64,000 nt of DNA from Arbacia lixula (taxonomy: Eukaryota; Echinodermata; Echinoidea; Arbacioida; Arbaciidae): contig OZ022596.1 of NCBI GenBank assembly GCA_963669155.1, forward strand, positions 18,215,379-18,279,378, read 5' to 3'. Position 1 is the first letter of the stretch; every line of letters starts with the position of its first letter. Made by a program: the position numbers and the translations under genes. Below, one piece after another: positions 42,880 through 55,509 of this stretch. Under the pieces are notes generated by a model. The model did no database searches. It saw nothing but the letters and a program-made list of their open reading frames with translations, and had not been told where the DNA came from.

Positions 42880-44660
42880 TTTAGATTTGAACATGGTTGA
42901 TATTTTGCTGGATCCTGACCCTTCTACAAGGAGAGGTTGAAAAAAATGATATTTTCAACAAGTACAATAGATTCCGCTTCAGATGATCTATAAGTGTTGG
43001 AGGCTCAAAGGCGATTCTCGAATTTGCAATATTTTTCTGCCTGTTTTAATTGAATGGCTTTTCACACTTGGTAAATGTCGACCTCCATCATACAGTTGCA
43101 AAAGAAAGTCTACGAAAATAATGTTTTTTTTTTTCATGAAGATCGTAGTTTGAAAAGGAGACCTTTTCCGCGGTTCGAGAGGTCAAGTGAAGGTCACGAC
43201 TTCCGAGCTAAAAATAAAACCGTGTGTTTCCGGCTGCCTGCGGACTGGCTTACTGCAATATCGGTTGCAAAGTCCGTATAATTTCTGAAAATTCGCGTCA
43301 CTTTGAAGACGAAGAGCACAAATGTTTTACTTTTGAGCCCAAACAAATAAAAATCTCCGCTGGAGTACTGGCTTTCCAAACATGTAACTGGTGTTGCCGT
43401 CCAATTTGTAGAAGGGTCAGGATCGGGCAAAGTCTGAGAGCTTACATAATAAAAAAATATTGAGGCCTGTTTTTGAAAGCAAATAAAATAAAAAATCCTT
43501 TGCGGATTTCGAAAAAAATGAAAATGCTTATTAAGAATTGTATAATCTCGATCCCCTTCTTAAAAATCGTGATCAGTATGCTTGGTGAAGACACCAGCAA
43601 ATAATCTCGCGAGCATGCCGAAGTCATTCACAATCTCGTGCAGCAAAATCTGCACGGGAGATTTCGCGAGACGAAGCGAACGTTACCGATATACTGCATA
43701 GCGCACGAGCGATTATTGAGACAAGTCTTTGACGAAAGACAAGTTGCACAAATATGCTACTTCGTCCACCGTGATTTCAGGATTATCTTCCTCTTGAATT
43801 CAGATATTTTGCGAAACCATTAGTACGACTTACCTTTAACGAAGTACAAGTCGCTCAAAACATTTATAATTTGGAATTTATCTAAATCCTTGCTGTAAAG
43901 TAAACGCTAAAATATATATTCGTTGTTTATTTTTACAAAAAAATAGGTTATACACATGAATGTAATATATAACTGATTATGTACACATCAATAACACAGA
44001 GTAAAAAATACTTTCCATTGGTATCAGAATGTTTTAAGATTAGTTAACAAAAAATAAATATTCTATGAAATAAACGCAACTTTCAGAAAAGCTGGAACTC
44101 AGTGCTCTTCGTCCCTATCAAATTTTCTTGGGACATTTTTTAATTGATCATTGTAAGTCGATCACAGTAGAACCGATCATGATTTTTTAAATTCCTTTCC
44201 CATGAATTAATTTTTCTTTTCCTGCATTCCTACATTGATCGATCAATGTTATTACTACGGAAGGTAAAAACAAACAAGATTATTCTGGTGAGTGGTAGAG
44301 GACTCCTATTGGTCTGTTCCCTAGGGACCGCCTTCTTTAGCTCCTATATTCTAGAGCAGCCGATGAGCTACTTTGTACCTTTTTTGATTGCTTCACATGA
44401 ACGAATTTTTCCCAAGGCAATCAATTTTTTGAAGAATCATCTGTCCTATTGACCTAGGGTTAGGGTTAGGGCTAGTGTTTAAATAAAATTAGGAAGAGAA
44501 ATGGAGGAGAAATGGAGGACTTACTAACTAGACTTTCTAACTAGTCTGTCATCCATAATCAAAGCTTATGGTTTCATAGCCAGGAACAGGGATAACATTG
44601 CTGCTAGACAGGTTATGTTTAGAGCAAACGGGGCTTCATGCAGTAATGAATAGAATTATT
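42880..44660. other. Unassigned stretch
   Basis: No gene recognised. 43120-43480 has moderate CpG and short frames without known motifs. 43600-43720 has CTCGCGAG and ATCTCG palindromes. 44452-44476 has three TTAGGG-like units (an interstitial telomere-like tract). Confidence 0.45.
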
Positions 44661-44667
44661 CGCTTAA

Positions 44668-45032
44668 AGGGCATATACTGTACTGGGAAGGCAAAAAAGC
44701 CTTCAAAATGTAATTGCTAGCAATCTTCTTGCAAATTATCTTAAATTCATGTATTGCCTATTTTAGAAGCTTGCTGAAAGTTATTTGCCCTCAAATGATC
44801 TACATTTGGAGTAATGAGTGATAAATTCACAAATCCTCAAAATTTTCGGGCCGAACATTTTGAGGGTTTAATCAATAATCATTAATTATTCCATATGTGG
44901 ATCATTTGCGGGCAAATAACTTTCAGCAAGCTTCTAAAATAGGCAATACATGAATTTAAGACCATTGGCAAGAAGATTGCTAGCAATTACATTTTGAAGG
45001 CTTTTTTGCCTTCCCAGTACAGTATATGCCCT
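44668..45032. mobile_element. 365-bp palindromic TTAA MITE, family B (second full copy)
   Basis: TTAA at 44664-44667 and 45033-45036. The ends and centre (TTTTCGGGCCGAACATTTTG) are as in 29332-29696, and the length is identical (365 bp). Confidence 0.9.
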
Positions 45033-45036
45033 TTAA

Positions 45037-45207
45037 TAGCAATAGCCAGGGACTTGTTAAGCGAAGAAAGGGTCGACAAAAGAGGATGTGGAGAGACCGA
45101 ATACCATCATTCACAAACACAGCAAGATGGAACAGAATGACAACGAATAGAAGCGAATGGATACGGATTGAGGAGGGATTCATTCAACGATGGTTAAACA
45201 ATGCATC

Positions 45208-45244
<37 letters not shown>

Positions 45245-45262
45245 AACAACTCTCTGCAATAG
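45037..45262 (+). pseudogene. 3' end of an RTE-type LINE with (ATG)n tail
   Basis: In frame from about 45056 it reads KRRKGRQKRMWRDRIPSF and then EWIRIEEGFIQRWLNNAS. The pattern 'RQKKRWRDDI ... W ... LGEAFVQQW' closes the protein of RTE-group retrotransposons. A GATGATGAT tract at 45208-45243 follows at once; RTE elements typically end in such short repeats. The poly-Asp coding is therefore only tail. The rest of the element is missing, cut at the TTAA MITE boundary. Confidence 0.7.
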
Positions 45263-45411
45263 AATGAAGATGAAAAGTAAGTCGATAGGATTTCCAAGGC
45301 CTTAAAACATAAGGGTTCACTCCATCAGCACTATGTTCGTAAATAATTCAGTCACTAGGGTTTTCAAAGCCTGGTAATGTATGACCTGAATAAGGGACAA
45401 AACAACAGGAG

Positions 45412-45700
45412 TTTAGTTCAGTTCAGTTTTATTCAACCATTATAAAAATACACAACATATTTAAAAATTAAGAGAAATGAACAAACAAACAATACAAAGT
45501 AGCAATAATATAATGGTCATGGACCTCGGAGAATTGCAATTGTCCTTATAATCGAGGCCCTCCAGTATCGTATTATGGTAATAGTACATTTATAGTAAAA
45601 ACAAATCAAAACAAGAAAAAACAAAACAAAGCAAAAAACATGTACTCACACATATCAATAGCCTACACGCAAGGAGGGAAGGATGGGAAAAAGGGGAAAG
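45412..45700 (-). mobile_element. Probable LINE 3' UTR, inverted
   Basis: AGTTCAGTTCAGTTTTATTC reads on the other strand as an AATAAAACTGAACTGAACT tail, which is typical of non-LTR 3' ends. The following A-rich sequence has no frame. Confidence 0.4.
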
Positions 45701-45769
45701 AGTTACTCAGGGATGGTGGACATTCTGTCAAGAATACTTCTTTCATACAGATTTAAATCTCGTAAGAGT

Positions 45770-46090
45770 AGAACTAAGCACAACAAAAAAGTAAGCCCCC
45801 CTCCCCTAAGCAAAATAACAAAAGGGCACGGCATGCAAAGCTCTTACAATGGCTTACAAGTAACAAAAACACACACAAAAAAAAACATTCGATACACAAT
45901 GTGACTAATTTTCCTACTTCAACAATTGAAGAAAATGTTTAAAAAAGTTGTAAAAAAGTTGAGGCGAGAAGTATTTTTTTTTTAAATAACAGGTTACAGA
46001 GTGACATGAGAAACGAGTGAGATTGGAGAGATTTCATTAAAATCTGTTACTTAAAGTTGAATAATTTTGTTTATGTAAGTGTGATTTTAA
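45770..46090 (+). repeat. Alpha repeat, diverged copy
   Basis: GCAAAGCTCTTACAATGGC, GTAACAAAAACACACA, TAATTTTCCTACTTCAACA and GGTTACAGAGTGACATGAGAAACGAGTGAGATTGG follow the same order as 47755-47940, with many changes. Confidence 0.7.
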
Positions 46091-46101
46091 CTTTTTCAGT
46101 G

Positions 46102-46300
46102 CGGGCCGTTTGTGGAGAATGCACCATGGAGTGAACGTTTCACGCCAAACTGGGTACAGGAGATTGCTTCAGCGGGGATACAGAGCTAGACGAATGACCA
46201 AGTGCCCACGCCTCACAGTCAGACACAGAGTTGGTCGACTCCAATGGGCTAGGCGGCATAGGAGATGGCAGCTTGGGCACTGGCGACATGTCACGTTAAT
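46102..46300 (+). pseudogene. Tc1-like transposase fragment
   Basis: It reads GVNVSRQTGYRRLLQRGYRA, then RLTVRHRVGRLQWARRHRRW and LGHWRHV. This is the second helix-turn-helix region of Tc1-family transposases, ending just before the first catalytic Asp (…HWRHVIFSDESRF in intact relatives). About 60 residues remain, and after HWRHV the text becomes AT-rich alpha sequence. Confidence 0.8.
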
Positions 46301-46950
46301 AACAATATTAATCATAAAGTACAATGTTCATGTGACATTACAACATGTGTTTATTAACAAATAATTTGTTGATTCTAGTGTTGTGTGTGTACCACCATAT
46401 CAGTTAAAAACATTCTCGAACAAAATTTGTTTTTTGGTAATCAATGTTCCATGGTTGAGTGAACACACTATTAAAGGCACATTGGGGATATTAATAAGTC
46501 ATATTTTTTTAGGAAAAATGATCCTTCTGGATGTGTTATTGTTATTGTTATTGACTGAGTGGATTAATGTGATTTTCACACGGAACTTAGTCAATAAGTG
46601 ACAATAATAACAATCCTGCGAAATGAAAGACTGGCCACTAAAAAAAAATAACAATAAACTAAAGAAAGCTGCAAAAGAGACAATCTGCAACATTCATTCT
46701 GCGCAAAACGTTTCTGACATCGAGTGCTTGAAGTCAGTCATGCGTTAACAATTTATCGTGAATTTGGTATCAAATGAAAGAAGATATTTCACTCTTAATA
46801 TTGCTGTAATTTTTATACTAATATAATATTTCATGATCATGTTATCGACCTCAAAACGGGTACAGATAATACATCTACATTCCATATAGCAACAATTTCG
46901 GTGATGTTCAAATCTGAGCTCAGGAAGTGTCATGACGTTAATATGGTTTA

Positions 46951-47153
46951 TTGCCATTTGGTCCACTCACCATTTCGTCTACAAGGAACCCCTTAAAAAT
47001 ACCATTTTAGATTAAGATACTGGGTTAACTTATCAACAGCTCTAGTCTACACCATAACCTCAAATGTTAACCCTAGTCCAGTCCCCCACCGTACGCGGTG
47101 CACCCCAAACCTGACCCACACATGTCAGCATGTGATGGTGGACGAAATGGTAA
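46951..47153. mobile_element. MITE with TTGCCATTTGGTCCA ends (copy 3, inverted, diverged)
   Basis: TTGCCATTTGGTCCACTCAC and ATTTCGTCTACAAGGAACCC at the left, GTGGACGAAATGGTAAT at the right. The interior has CCCTAGTCCAG and AACCTGACCC, degenerate CCCTAA-like text, as in the copies at 48662 and 55510. Confidence 0.7.
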
Positions 47154-47646
47154 TGTTAAGTACCATTATATAGTCAACCCATGACAAGAAAGGTCATCTG
47201 TCAAAATATGGATTATTTTTATTACGTTGGTTACACTTCACTGAGGTTTTTTAAGGAGTGATCATAATATGAATATATATTTCAATAAAATTGTAGTAGT
47301 TATGATATTGACTTCAAAGCAAAAGGTTTTAAAATAGAAGGTGGTATCCTAATTAGCCAAAAAGAAAGATAATATGAAATTTAATCTAAAAATTATTGTT
47401 TATTATATATTTTTTGCAAAAACAATTAATAAAATTGATAAACCTTAATTATTCCTTGTTCTAATGCCACTTATTTGTCATAATCGATAGTAAGTATTTA
47501 CATAAATCGATAAAAATACTTAAAACATTTAGGCTCACGCGGAAAGGAAATGTAAAGTGCCTATCAATACCTTGAAAATTAGTCATGCGATGTTGATCTC
47601 CGAATGAAAAATATATACACACATGAACTAATTAATCTTAATATCT

Positions 47647-47841
47647 TTGTCAAAAATAAAATTAAAAATAAAAGTGAAAGATGACAACTGTTATTGTTTC
47701 AAGTTCATGAATCGATCGACACATAGCAAATTGTTCTTTCAAATGGGCCGGCCTTCCAAGCTCTTGCAACAGCCGACAAGAAACAAAAACACAAAAAACC
47801 TTAGTTGCACCGGTGACAAATTTTCCTACCACAAAAGGTGA
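47647..47841 (+). pseudogene. Alpha repeat frame, unit 1 (shortened)
   Basis: It encodes the first 64 residues of the alpha frame (see 54485-54865), including MGRPSKLLQQPTRNKN. The frame is then lost by an indel near 47800. Function unknown. Confidence 0.45.
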
Positions 47842-48661
47842 AGAAAAGTCTCCAAATGCAAATTTGAAAAACAATCGAGGCGATTTAAAAAAAAGAGCAG
47901 ATTACAGAGTGACATTAAAAACGAGTGAGATTGGAAATTTGAATGATTTCATCGATTAAGCGTGATTTTAACATTTTTAGTGCATTACCGATTTGCTATT
48001 TTAATCTCTCTCTTTAAAGAAAGGTGAACATTGTATTTTAGAATTGTTTTGCTTCATCTTTAACATGTTCTTACTCAACCACGAGGCGACGACTTTCTAG
48101 AATGGTTTCATAACATGAAATGATACTTGTTGTTAACAATTTTTTATGCGAATTCATTCAATACAGTGAATTATATTGCAGTACTAGAATTGTTCAACAA
48201 AGCAATTTTCCGCCTAAAACTGTGCTCAGTCAAACGTGAAAAGTCGTGAAATGTATACAAAAAAGTGTGAGAGAGTCAAAGAATGGATGATCAAAGAACA
48301 CTTGAACATACACCAGAAACAGAATTTACCACAATCTTGTTTCACAGACCCCGACAACTTTTGCCTTTAACGAGTGCTTACTCATGCATGACTGATTGGA
48401 TTAATGTAATTTTCACATCGAGATCAGTCAGTAAGTTAAGCATTCAATCCTGCCATTAAATTTTGATCAATTAATCTGAACTTTGTGTGCTACAGAGAAT
48501 AAACCCAAAGCCCATATGTCTGCACCCTCAAATCTTCTAGTAAGTTTAGCAAATCAGTTTTGTTGTACTTAGACAATCCTTATCAGCAGGATCGTCTGTC
48601 GAAATTTTTGTAATAAAATTATACGTTTTGTTTTGGGGGTTGACTGCATCATATAGGTGAT

Positions 48662-48898
48662 TTGCCATTTGGTCCAATCGCATTTGGTCTAAGCCCCATT
48701 TCGTCTACCATCACATGCCGATATAATAGGGATAAGGGTTAGTGTAGGGGGTCTGGATTAGGGTTGACGGTTGAGGTTATGGAGTAGATTACAGTTGTAG
48801 ATAAGGTAACCCAGTATTTTAATCTAAAACGGTATTTTTAAGGGGTTCCTTGTAGACGAAATGTTGAGTGGACCAATTGGGATTGGACCAAATGGCAA
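48662..48898. mobile_element. MITE with TTGCCATTTGGTCCA ends (unit 1)
   Basis: The left end TTGCCATTTGGTCCAATCG and right end GGATTGGACCAAATGGCAA are inverted. Inner text CATTTCGTCTACCATC is answered by TGTAGACGAAATG. The core has GGGATAAGGGTTAGTG and GGATTAGGGTTGACGG, degenerate TTAGGG-like text. Confidence 0.85.
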
Positions 48899-48912
48899 TA
48901 AATCCATTTATA

Positions 48913-49366
48913 CAGTGTGTCCCGGAAAAAAGGAAACCGAGATTCTGTATTAATTCTCTAGTTGACTGAAAAAAATCATGGAATATTATACACATCATTA
49001 GAAAGCACGGTGTTTCTTCTTTCATTTGACACCTCACATGATAGATAAGAGTCATGCGTTGACGAGCAACAGGTACTTAAAAAATAATTGTCAAAATCAA
49101 TTTACGCAGGACAAACGGTCAAAATTGGTAAGGAAGCGTCGACGTAGTGCAAAAAGCATTCATTATTCTGCGCAAAACGTTTCTGACATCGAGCACTTGT
49201 AATTGCTTGAAATCAGTCATGCGTGAACAATTCATCGTGAATTTGGTACCAAACGAAAGAAGATACTTAACTTTCGATATTGCTGTTATTTTTTATAATA
49301 ATATGATATTTTATGATTACGTTATCGACCTCGAAAAACGGGTTTCCTTTTTTCTGGGACACCCTG
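48913..49366. mobile_element. TA-flanked element with CAGTGTGTCCCGG ends (unit 1)
   Basis: TA flanks CAGTGTGTCCCGGAAAAAAG at the left and TTTTTTCTGGGACACCCTG at the right, which are inverted ends of about 26 bp. Length 454 bp. No transposase is readable. TA targets with GTGTCCC ends fit non-autonomous Tc1/mariner-like elements (inference). Diverged pieces recur near 46690-46870 and 53790-53830. Confidence 0.8.
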
Positions 49367-49918
49367 TATATTTATCTTAATTCTAAAAAAGTGTTAAATT
49401 ACTTAGCATAATAGATATGGTATTATTAATGTTGGCCATTGCATCTCAACGAATATCGTATGTCACGTGCTAAAGTATGATCAAAACATTCATGGTCTCA
49501 AAGTAATAAATCGTAGCTACCTTCCTCATACAATTTGGAACATTCCATTATTTTATAACTAGACAACCCAACATAGTAAGGTTGTCAGGCAAAAAGTAGC
49601 ATTATAAGCTAAAACTGTATCCAAGTATGTTGTTCAATGCGATTTTAATATATATGTATATTTCAATAAGATTCCGATAGTTACAATACAAGCTTCACAG
49701 TAATATGAATTGCAATAAAAAGTTGCATCCCAAGCAGACAAAAACAAATCAACATAACCAATTTTGTTTAAAAAATAGTTGTCTATTATTTTTTTTGCCA
49801 AAATAATAAATTAAAAAAGAGAAACCATGATTGTTCCTTGTTCTTATGACACTTAATCGCCATAATCGATAGTAATTGATAACATGAATCGATCAATGTA
49901 TATATTGATATAAAATAA

Positions 49919-52130
49919 AAGGGGGGGGGGTAGGCAAGGGGATCCGCTTAGTCCTTACCTCTTTATTTTGTGTATTGAAGTAATGGCTCATAAATTACGA
50001 AAAGATAATCTGATTGAAGGAATTAAATTTGGAGATGAAGAAATTAAATTAGCTCTTTATGCAGATGACATGATAATTTTTGCTCGCAATGTACAATCAG
50101 TGGATAGGCTAAAAGTTCTATTTGCAGATTTTGAAACACTTTGTGGATTAAAAATCAATAATGACAAAACTAAAGTATTAAAATTAGGTTCATGCCAACA
50201 TTTGCATTATGACTTCTCCTTCGGTGAGACCGTGGATTTTCTTAAAGTTTTAGGAGTATTTTTCACCTTAGATGAACATAAGAAAGAAGATCTAAATTAC
50301 AAAGAAATCTTAAGCAAAATTAAAACACTCTTGAACTTTTGGAAGCTAAGGGATATAACACTCATGGGGAAAATTCAACTATTGAAGGTGCATATCTATT
50401 CTAAAGTACTCTTCCGAGCGTCTCTTACTCCTGTTCCTAAGTGGGTTTATGAATCATTGGATGAATTAACTTTTGATTTTTTATGGAAAGGTAAGAAAGA
50501 CAAAATTAATAGGAATACAATGTTTTTAGACTATAAACAAGGAGGATTAAAGACGTTAAACTTCCCTTTACAGGTAAAGGCACAGCGTATAATGTGGAAT
50601 AAAAGACTTTTAAATAAAAATGAAGATGTGAAATGGAAACGGTACTTTACTTTTGCCACTAAACATTTGGGTGGAGATCTGTTTTTTTTCATGTGACTAT
50701 ATACCAGGTTTATTGAAAGTAACAGCATCCAAATTTTACATGGAAATGTTAGAAGAGTGGGTAAACATAAGACATATTAGAAGTACAGAGTTTGGGAAAG
50801 TGGTGATTTTGAATAATAAGCTTATTCGATATAAAGGGAGTTGTATATTTGATAGATTCTATACGATAAAGGGGTTTATAGACTGCATCATATTTTGGAT
50901 TATAACGGTAAACTTAAATGTGATACACATTTTCTTAATTTGAATTTAGATGCAAATGATGTTGAAAAGATTAAGCATATTTATGCCTGTTTACCTGTTA
51001 GTTGGAAGAACAATATTTAAATAAATGCAAAGCATAACTCTGGAATCGATTTCAATTTGGGTAAGAAAACGACTAATTTGATGTTTTTGAAATCAAAAGA
51101 AATATACGAACAGCTGTTATATGAAAATGAAATTAAACCTTCTATTTTTGACAGAATTAGAACGAATTATGATCTTACCAATAAGGAAATAGAAAGTATG
51201 TTTTTAAGACTAAGATATTGCACACTGAATAGTCGATTAAGGGAGTTCCAGTATAAACTCTTGCATAATATTTTATACACTAACCACCACCTTTTCCGTT
51301 TTGGTCTTATTTCGAGCAATTTATGCCCATTTTGTGAAAAGTAGGAAGAAACGTATGAACATCTATTTTATACTTGTGAATTGTCAAAATCACTTTGGGA
51401 TCTATGTGCATGAAGTTTAAATTTTGAAATAAATCAATTTAGTTAGCAGGAAATTCTTTTCGGGAAGCAGGAGAAAAGTAAAGGTAGAAATCAATTAATT
51501 AATCATGTTTTGATTTTAGTTAAATATCTTATTTACAAAAACCGAGAATTAAAAAAACCTCCTTCATTGATTGAAATAAAAAATAGTATTAGGGGGATCA
51601 AAGAGAAGAAAAGAAATTAGCAACAAAGAGGGGGACCCTTACAATCCATTTCTCTAAATGGGAAAACTTAAATATTAGACCATGTATTGGAGCCCAGAGC
51701 CAGTTCTCCACCGGATAGGGGATGGGGTGTTCAAGGGAGGGTGGGGGGGAGGGGGGGGGGGGGTAATGACAAGGGCTGAGTTTGTTTTTGAATTTATTTG
51801 GGTGAAGAGGCCGAGGTGATGGTCAAAAATCTATATGCTGATGGCTTCAATTCGTTTAGATTTTATCAATGATTTATTCATTTTTGTATTTGGAAAATTT
51901 CTCTAATGTTTTTTATTTGACACTGGAAAAAAATCATTATGTTGGAATTTTCTGTAGAAGTTTCTTCTTGATGCATATAACTATCATCAATGTTATTTAT
52001 AATTATGTATTGGAAGATGTATGACATTATGTTTTATTGTAACATTCATGAAAATACTATGTTTCAAAGTTCTATTTGTTATCTATATTTATTTTGTACA
52101 TGAATTGAAGTTGTCAATAAAAAAAAACTA
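49919..52130 (+). pseudogene. L1/Tx1-like LINE, family 1, 5'-truncated (copy C)
   Basis: It begins at a G-run that passes straight into RQGDPLSPYLFILCIEVM (RT motif B). Then LYADDMIIFARN (catalytic YADD), LGVFFTLDEHKKEDLNYKEI, LTPVPKWVYESLDELTFDFL and YKQGGLKTLNFPLQ. The frame is closed by a T-run frameshift near 50685, TAA at 51018-51020, TAG at 51342-51344, and further stops near 51412 and 51443. The zinc knuckle and the end, IGAQSQFSTG, are still recognisable. The 3' UTR carries a G-run (51741-51763) and an A-rich end. Copy D at the equivalent site in unit 2 is the better version. Confidence 0.9.
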
Positions 52131-52911
52131 CTCGAAAAAAAAAACATTGAAAGAAACCTATAGTTAGTTGCAAAACTGACTATAACTTTTCTACACTTTT
52201 ATCATTTTTCTTTTCTTTCTTTTTTCTCTTTATCACTACTTTGTGACTAGTTCACAACTTCCATCAACAACCACCCTCTTCTTCTACCTCCATTTCATCC
52301 CATCTATTTTCGGTTTAAAATACCGAAAACTAAAGCTAAAAAAAAAAATAGTCCTGTGTAAGTGTTATAAAATATAAAACTTCACCTCTCCTCTTCTTCA
52401 CTTTTCATTTTCCTATCCTTTCTTCACTCCATAAGTGGGTCAATTATCCGAAAAAATACAACCACATGGTGTTACCGAAAGTTTTGATATTTTCTAAATA
52501 GTATTTATTAGTACGCTCTCACCATGGAAACATTCAAAGAACATTTATACTGTTTTATTTTTTATAAAAAAACCTGAACAAAACAAATAACATTCAGGCT
52601 CACGTGGAAAGGAAATGTAAAGTGCCCATCAATACCTTGAAAATTGTCATAACTAGTCATGCAATGTTGATTCCCAAACAAAAAATATATGCACATATGA
52701 ACCAATTCATCTAATATCTTTGTCGAAAAAAAATAAAGATAAAATTAAAAATTGAAAACGGTTATCGTTTCAAGTTCTTGAATCGATCGATACATAGCAA
52801 ATTGTTATTTCAAATGGGCCGGCCTTCCTAGCTCTTGCAACAGCCGACAAGAAACAAACAAACAAAAAAAAATATTAGATACACCGGTGACAAATTTTCC
52901 TACCACAAAAG

Positions 52912-53103
52912 GTGAAGAAAAGTGTCAAAATTGCAAATTTGATAAACAATCGAGGCGACTTAAAAAAAAAGGAACAATTTACAGTGATATTAAAAAAGGG
53001 TGAGATTGGAAATTTGAACGATCTTATCGATATAAGCGTGATTTTAACATTTTTAGTGGATTACCGATTTACTATCTTAATCCCTCTCACAAAAATAGCT
53101 TGA
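52912..53103 (+). pseudogene. Alpha repeat frame, second copy in unit 1 (C-terminal part)
   Basis: It reads KIANLINNRGDLKKKEQFTV and GEIGNLNDLIDISVIL, the later half of the alpha frame. The first half is out of frame because of indels in an A-run near 52870. Confidence 0.45.
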
Positions 53104-54484
53104 TTCATGTTTCTTTGGCTGTTACTGAAAACGATTTTGAGCATTTTCCCGGTGAAAGAAAATACACACGAATGCCTGATTGGATTAATGGAACTTTCAC
53201 ATAGAGGTTAGTCAGTATGTTAGGCATTTAATCCTGCCATTAAATTTTGATCAATTAAACTGAACTTTGTGTGCTACAGAGGATACACCCAAAGCCCATA
53301 GAACAACTTGCAATAATTGTTGGTGATTGAATCTCAACTCATTGTGTATCACCTGCTATGGAACAGACTACACATCCAAGCAACAATTTGCCTGACTTCC
53401 AAAGTTAAGTTCATCATATTTCAGTTGTTGTATTGAAACACCCAGCACATTAGGGTTATCGGTCATAATTTCCTTATAGCTTAATAGCTATCATGTAATG
53501 TCATGTTAAAATTGGAAATTGCGATGTATTAAATTATATATATATATATATATTTGAATAAAATTGCGATAGTTACGATACTAACTTCAAGGCAAAATGA
53601 TTTGAAATGAAGCGTGGCATCTCAATCAGACAAAAAACAAACCGGACTAACAACATTTTTTTTTTCTCATAGAATAATTTACTATCATTTCTTTCGCCAA
53701 AACAATAAATTAAATAAACAGCAATATGATTGTTCCTTGTCCTTATGACACTAACAAATGATTTTTTAAATCCTTTTAATCAAATATATGTTATCGACCT
53801 CAAAAACGGGTTTTCTTTTTTCTAGGACTCACTCTATATGCTGTACTTGTTATTATTAATATTCTGACAGTATTGTTCATTGTTTATCTCAACTCGTTAT
53901 GTGTCACGTGCTACGGAAACAAAATTCATCTACATTCCATATAGCAACTACTTCGGTGATGCTCAAATCAGAGCTCAGGAAGAGTCGTGCCGGTAAAAGA
54001 GATAACCCTTGACAAGGTTATCTGCCAAAAATCTGGATATTCTAAGAATGTTACTTTAGCTGAGACTCATTATTAATTAAGTGGAGTGATATTTATATAG
54101 ATATATATTTTAATAAAATTGCAATAGTTATAATACTAACTCCAAAACAAAAGGTTTTAAAATGAAGCATGGTATCCTAATTAGACAAAAGAAAACAGAA
54201 TATCAAAAATTATTAAAAAATAATTGTTTAAATATATATTTTTTGCAAAAACAACTAATTAAAATGAGAAACCTTGATTATTCCTTGTTGTTATGCCACT
54301 AATTTGCCATAATCGATAGTAAGTATTTACATGATTCGATCAAAATACTTTTAACATTTAGGCTCACGCGGAAAGGAAATGTAAAGTGCCTATCAATACC
54401 TTGAAAATTGTCATAACTAGTCATGCAATGTTGATCTCCAAATGAAAAATATATACACACATGAACTAATTCATCTTAATATCT

Positions 54485-54865
54485 TTGTCAAAAATAAAAT
54501 TAAAAATAAAAGTAAAAGATGAAAACTGTTATAGTTTCAAGTTCATGAATCGATCGATACATAGCAAATTGTTCTTTCAAATGGGCCGGCCTTCCAAGCT
54601 CTTGCAACAGCCGACAAGAAACAAAAACACAAAAACATTAGATACAACGGTGGCAAATTTTCCTACCACAAAAGGTGAAGAAAAGTCTCCAAATGCAAAT
54701 TTGAAAAACAATCCAGGCAATTTAAAAAAAAGAGCAGATTACAGAGTGACATTAAAAACGAGTGAGATTGGAAATTTGAATGATTTCATCGATATAAGCG
54801 TGATTTTAACATTTTTAGTGCATTACCGATTTGCTATTTTAATCTCTCTCATTAAAGAAAGGTGA
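54485..54865 (+). CDS. Alpha repeat open frame, 126 residues, unknown protein
   Basis: I do not recognise this protein. It is very Lys/Asn-rich (MSKIKLKIKVKDENCYSFKF at the start), with a central MGRPSKLLQQPTRNK, FPTTKGEEKSPNANL and a more hydrophobic end (DISVILTFLVHYRFAILI). The initiation codon appears to be non-ATG (TTG). The same frame is readable in the alpha copies at 59579-60025, and in part at 47647-47841 and 52912-53103. Copies differ by several residues and by indels in A-runs. This may be a remnant of a transposon gene or a chance frame in AT-rich DNA. No catalytic motif seen. Confidence 0.3.
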   Translation: MSKIKLKIKVKDENCYSFKFMNRSIHSKLFFQMGRPSKLLQQPTRNKNTKTLDTTVANFPTTKGEEKSPNANLKNNPGNLKKRADYRVTLKTSEIGNLNDFIDISVILTFLVHYRFAILISLIKER

Positions 54866-55509
54866 ACATTGTATTTTAGAATTGTTTTGCTTCATCTTTA
54901 ACATGTTCTTACTCAACCACGAGACGACGACTTTCTAGAATGTTTGCATAAAATGAAATGATACTTTTTGTTAACAATTTTTTATGCGAATTCATTCAAT
55001 ACAGCGAATTATATTGCAGTACTAGAATTGTTCAACATAGCAATTTTCCGCCTAAAACTGTGCTCAGTCAAACGTGAAAAGTCGTGAAATGTATACAAAA
55101 AAGTGTGAGAGAGTCAAAGAATGGATGATCGAAGAACACTTGAACATACACCAGAAACAGAATTTACCACAATCTTGTTTCACAGACCCCGACAACTTTT
55201 GCCTTTAACGAGTGCTTACTCATGCATGACTGATTGGATTAATGTAATTTTCACATCGAGGTTAGTCAGTAAGTTAAGATTCAATCCTGCCATTAAATTT
55301 TGATCAATTAATCTGAACTTTGTGTGCTACAGAGGATAAACCCAAAGCCTATACAGCAACAGTTTGTCCGCACCCTCAAATCTTCTAGTAAGTTTAGCAA
55401 ATCAGTTTTGTTGTACTTAGACAATCCATATCAGCAGGATTGTCTGTCGAAATTTTTGTAATAAAATTATACGTTTTGTTTTGGGGGTTGACTGTATCAT
55501 ATAGGTGAT

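Larger units (their letters stand above)
39480..42880 (-). repeat. Alpha repeat, inverted tandem copies carrying a Harbinger-like element
   Basis: TTGACTGAGCACAATTATGG at 39540 and TTGACCAAGCACAATGCTAG at 42541 are equivalent points in two copies. Subtracting the 1.84-kb inserted element leaves a monomer of about 1.16 kb. The text is the complement of 47520-48300 (for example CCATCGATCGATTCAAGAATTGGAAACG at 41950 and TTTTCACGCTCTTTCACGG at 39519). Frames in it are broken. Confidence 0.7.
47200..54040 (+). repeat. Tandem duplication, unit 1 (about 6.85 kb)
   Basis: Equivalent points repeat at a distance of 6834-6850 bp (for example 47647/54485, 49147/55995, 49968/56818, 51720/58570). The order is: alpha repeat, MITE, TA-flanked element, 5'-truncated LINE, LINE-flank repeat, diverged second alpha copy. 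Units 1 and 2 are nearly identical through most of their length, so the duplication is recent. Confidence 0.9.

Noticed and set aside
45026..45262. Protein ending in a run of about twelve Asp
   Set aside because: The Asp run is the GAT microsatellite tail of an RTE-type LINE, not a functional acidic domain.
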